Notes under the pieces: model-generated | Seen by the model: only the letters and a program-made list of their open reading frames with translations | What the model was told of the DNA's origin: nothing | Databases searched by the model: none | Position numbers and translations under genes: made by a program | Origin: an uncultured Phascolarctobacterium sp. | GTDB taxonomy: Bacteria > Bacillota > Negativicutes > Acidaminococcales > Acidaminococcaceae | Direction of reading: 5' to 3' | Length of the DNA stretch: 33,386 bases | Assembly: GCA_900551745.1 (NCBI GenBank) | Contig: URXA01000014.1 | Coordinates: 1-33,386, forward strand | Part shown: piece after piece, positions 31,724 through 33,386 of the stretch | Layout of the letters: every line of letters begins with the position of its first letter | How positions within the stretch are numbered: the stretch's first letter is position 1

Positions 31724-33214
31724 TCAACGGACTTCCATATCTACTTTTTTCACAGCTTTAGCAGCGGCGGCATCTCCATGAACTGTTTTCTGCTGTGCTT
31801 CTAAAGCATACTTTTTGATAAGCACACTGACAAGTCCAGGTTCTGCCAAAGCTCCCGGACCATCTATACAACCGTTAACGCAGGCCATTCCTTCAAAATA
31901 CTGACATGGTAATTTACCGGCAGCCAGTTTTTTCATATCGTCTAAACAATCCTCAAGTCCGCTGGCATAATGAGCTTGTACCCGAGTTTCATCTAACTCT
32001 TCCAATGTATGGTTCAATGCACCCTGGACTCCTTTCAGCAGTGGGAAACTAATTCCAAAACCAGAGGCCTGGGTTATATAGCTTGCCGGAGCAAGCATTG
32101 CCGGATCTATTTCGGCCCCCTCCATCATACAAGCAAGTTCTTCAAACGTCAGCACATAATCAATAGCATCACCAAACTTCCTTGCTTCACCTTTTTTAGC
32201 TATGCATGGACCGATAAAAACTGTGACAGCATCAGGATGTTCAGATTTTACATAGCGGCCGCAAGCAACCATTGGTGAAATAGTCGTAGATACTTTATCC
32301 GCCTCATTTGGCAAATGTTTTTGTACCAGTGCAACAAAAGCCGGACAGCAGGAATTAGTCATATATTTTTGGCGTGCCGGAACTTTTTCCATAAATTCTT
32401 TCGTTTCGTGTAAAGCCGTCATATCAGCTCCGACTGCAACTTCTTCAATCGCGGCGAATCCCATCTTTTTTAATGCTGCCACAATTTGCGGCGGAGTAAC
32501 TTTAAAACCCATCTGACCAATAAACGAAGGTGCAAGTAAAGCATATACTCTCTGCCCTGATTTAATAGTCTGAATGATCTGCACAATATTACTGCGTTCA
32601 TCAATGGCTCCAAAAGGACAGGCACTGCGGCAGGAACCACATTGCACACATTTAGAAGTATCAATCTTTGCTTTTCTGTCTGCACCAGCATGGATAGCAT
32701 TGAGAGCACAGGATCTCTCACAAGGCCGACTGATCTCAATAATAGCCCCATAAGGGCAAACTTTTTTGCACATACCACATTCGATACATTTTGCTTTATC
32801 TATATAGGCACGATTTTGATGGATAGTTATAGCTTTCTTGGGACATTTATTCATGCATTTATGGGCTACACAATGACGACAAGCATCAGTGACCAAAAAT
32901 TTATCAATTGGACATTGGTCACAAGCTTCCGGCAGGACATCAATAATTGGCAATTCTTTATTAACGGGCTCTGTTAAAGCAATTTTTGATGCTTCGACAA
33001 TATTCAGTCCAACTGTAAGCCCTAAGGCCATATTAATGCGATTTTTCAGTACGGCTCGTTCCTTATGAACACAACAACGTACACGAGGGCTATCTTCTGT
33101 TACAACGCTATAAAGTATATCATAAACATGCTCTGGTAAAGTCCCTTGCCAGGTAAAACGCGCTAAACCGGTCAATACTGCCCGGCGAAATTTCGTGACT
33201 TCAGTCAGTTCCAT
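31724..33214 (-). CDS. monomeric [FeFe] hydrogenase, group B-like
   Basis: A 496-residue hydrogenase that interconverts protons and H2. H-cluster motifs are L1 TNSCCPAF (287-294 region, C289/C290), L2 IGPCIAKKGEA (C337) and L3 EGMACVNGCIDGPG (C445, C449). N-terminal [4Fe-4S] binding has C143/C146/C149/C153 and C189/C192/C195/C199, plus further cysteines at 98, 101, 112, 115, 120 and 124. The variant motifs, with TNSCCPAF rather than TSCCPGW, suit group B enzymes. No partner subunits are visible, so it probably works with ferredoxin. The ATG at 33214 has CTGGAGG. A palindromic operator lies between promoter and ribosome site. Maturases HydEFG are not in the window. Confidence 0.93.
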   Translation of the reverse strand: MELTEVTKFRRAVLTGLARFTWQGTLPEHVYDILYSVVTEDSPRVRCCVHKERAVLKNRINMALGLTVGLNIVEASKIALTEPVNKELPIIDVLPEACDQCPIDKFLVTDACRHCVAHKCMNKCPKKAITIHQNRAYIDKAKCIECGMCKKVCPYGAIIEISRPCERSCALNAIHAGADRKAKIDTSKCVQCGSCRSACPFGAIDERSNIVQIIQTIKSGQRVYALLAPSFIGQMGFKVTPPQIVAALKKMGFAAIEEVAVGADMTALHETKEFMEKVPARQKYMTNSCCPAFVALVQKHLPNEADKVSTTISPMVACGRYVKSEHPDAVTVFIGPCIAKKGEARKFGDAIDYVLTFEELACMMEGAEIDPAMLAPASYITQASGFGISFPLLKGVQGALNHTLEELDETRVQAHYASGLEDCLDDMKKLAAGKLPCQYFEGMACVNGCIDGPGALAEPGLVSVLIKKYALEAQQKTVHGDAAAAKAVKKVDMEVR

Positions 33215-33227
33215 ATGGTATACCTCC

Positions 33228-33247
33228 AGTGTAAAGTTTTATACACT
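33228..33247. promoter_or_regulatory. candidate operator of the hydrogenase gene
   Basis: AGTGTAAAGTTTTATACACT is an inverted repeat with 8-base arms matching at 7 of 8 positions around four bases. It stands between the -10 element and the ribosome site. The regulator is unknown. The geometry is similar to redox-regulator (Rex) sites, but the sequence is not a clear match. Confidence 0.5.
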
Positions 33248-33250
33248 ATT

Positions 33251-33279
33251 ATTGTAACGTTTTTTATCTTAAACGGCAA
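33251..33279 (-). promoter_or_regulatory. promoter of the hydrogenase gene
   Basis: TTGCCG (33274-33279), a 17-nt spacer and TACAAT (33251-33256), ending about 37 nt before the start codon. Confidence 0.6.
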
Positions 33280-33333
33280 ATAAAAGTACTTAGAAAATTA
33301 CAATGGAGCCTATAGAAAACTTCCATACATAAA

Positions 33334-33365
33334 AAAATAACCATACCGTATGGTATGGTTATTTT
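33334..33365. terminator. bidirectional terminator
   Basis: A 14-bp perfect stem (aaaataaccatacc and its complement) with a GTAT loop and A/T ends on both sides. It probably ends a gene lying beyond the right edge of the window. Confidence 0.8.
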
Positions 33366-33386
33366 TAAACCGGCAGCTTTCTATCC

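Noticed and set aside
1..33386. tRNA, rRNA, CRISPR array, insertion sequence or prophage
   Set aside because: No cloverleaf-like intergenic sequence, no regularly spaced repeats, no transposase or phage-type frame, and no terminal inverted repeats or target duplications were seen. Gaps are short and mostly explained by promoters and terminators.

Overview
The window is a single chromosomal stretch from a Gram-negative-staining (diderm) Firmicute of the class Negativicutes. Three things support this. The cell-wall genes are Firmicute-like: a DUF881 protein, the small basic protein Sbp, DivIB-type FtsQ, and a DNPR-type (meso-diaminopimelate) MurE. A type V autotransporter with an outer-membrane beta-barrel is present, and that needs a second membrane. 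The metabolism is strictly anaerobic: class III ribonucleotide reductase, [FeFe] hydrogenase, rubrerythrin with a PerR-like regulator, and FeoAB. GC content looks moderate (low to mid forties by eye). A non-sporulating genus such as Phascolarctobacterium or a relative would fit, but the genus is a guess.

Layout, 1-17.4 kb, all minus strand. Transcription runs from mraZ at 17275 down to position 46. The division and cell-wall (dcw) cluster reads mraZ, rsmH, ftsL, murE, murF, mraY, murD, murG, murC, ddl, ftsQ, a DUF881 gene, sbp, ftsZ. It is followed by a separate operon nrdR, nrdD, nrdG and a small C_GCAxxG_C_C protein. mraZ has a promoter with 10-bp-spaced MraZ boxes. nrdR has a promoter with a good NrdR box. 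ftsI/spoVD, ftsW, murB and ftsA are absent from their usual places, and a promoter plus hairpin sits where ftsI would be. The spore block often found between ftsZ and nrdR in spore-formers is also missing.

17.4-21.0 kb. A perR-like gene and rubrerythrin form a minus-strand peroxide-defence unit. It is divergent from a plus-strand feoAB ferrous iron transport operon, and both have clear sigma-70-type promoters.

21.3-28.99 kb, minus strand. This part holds a large autotransporter adhesin whose candidate promoter contains a run of eight G in the -35/-10 spacer. Upstream of it is an operon of a small secreted protein, a TalC-type transaldolase and a larger secreted beta-rich protein. Next comes an AbgA-like M20 amidohydrolase with a tiny zinc-ribbon protein.

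29.1-33.4 kb. This part holds a small acidic unknown protein (+), a secreted SIMPL protein (-), a uracil permease (+) and a monomeric [FeFe] hydrogenase (-). They are separated by strong bidirectional terminators.

The most unusual observation is that nrdD, otherwise well conserved including its zinc site, stops 16 residues after the last zinc cysteine and has no glycyl-radical tail, with nrdG starting immediately behind it. Other points worth checking are the homopolymeric G tract at the autotransporter promoter, the stripped dcw cluster, and a PerR-like protein with Asn at one regulatory metal-ligand position. No tRNA, rRNA, insertion sequence, prophage or CRISPR array was seen.
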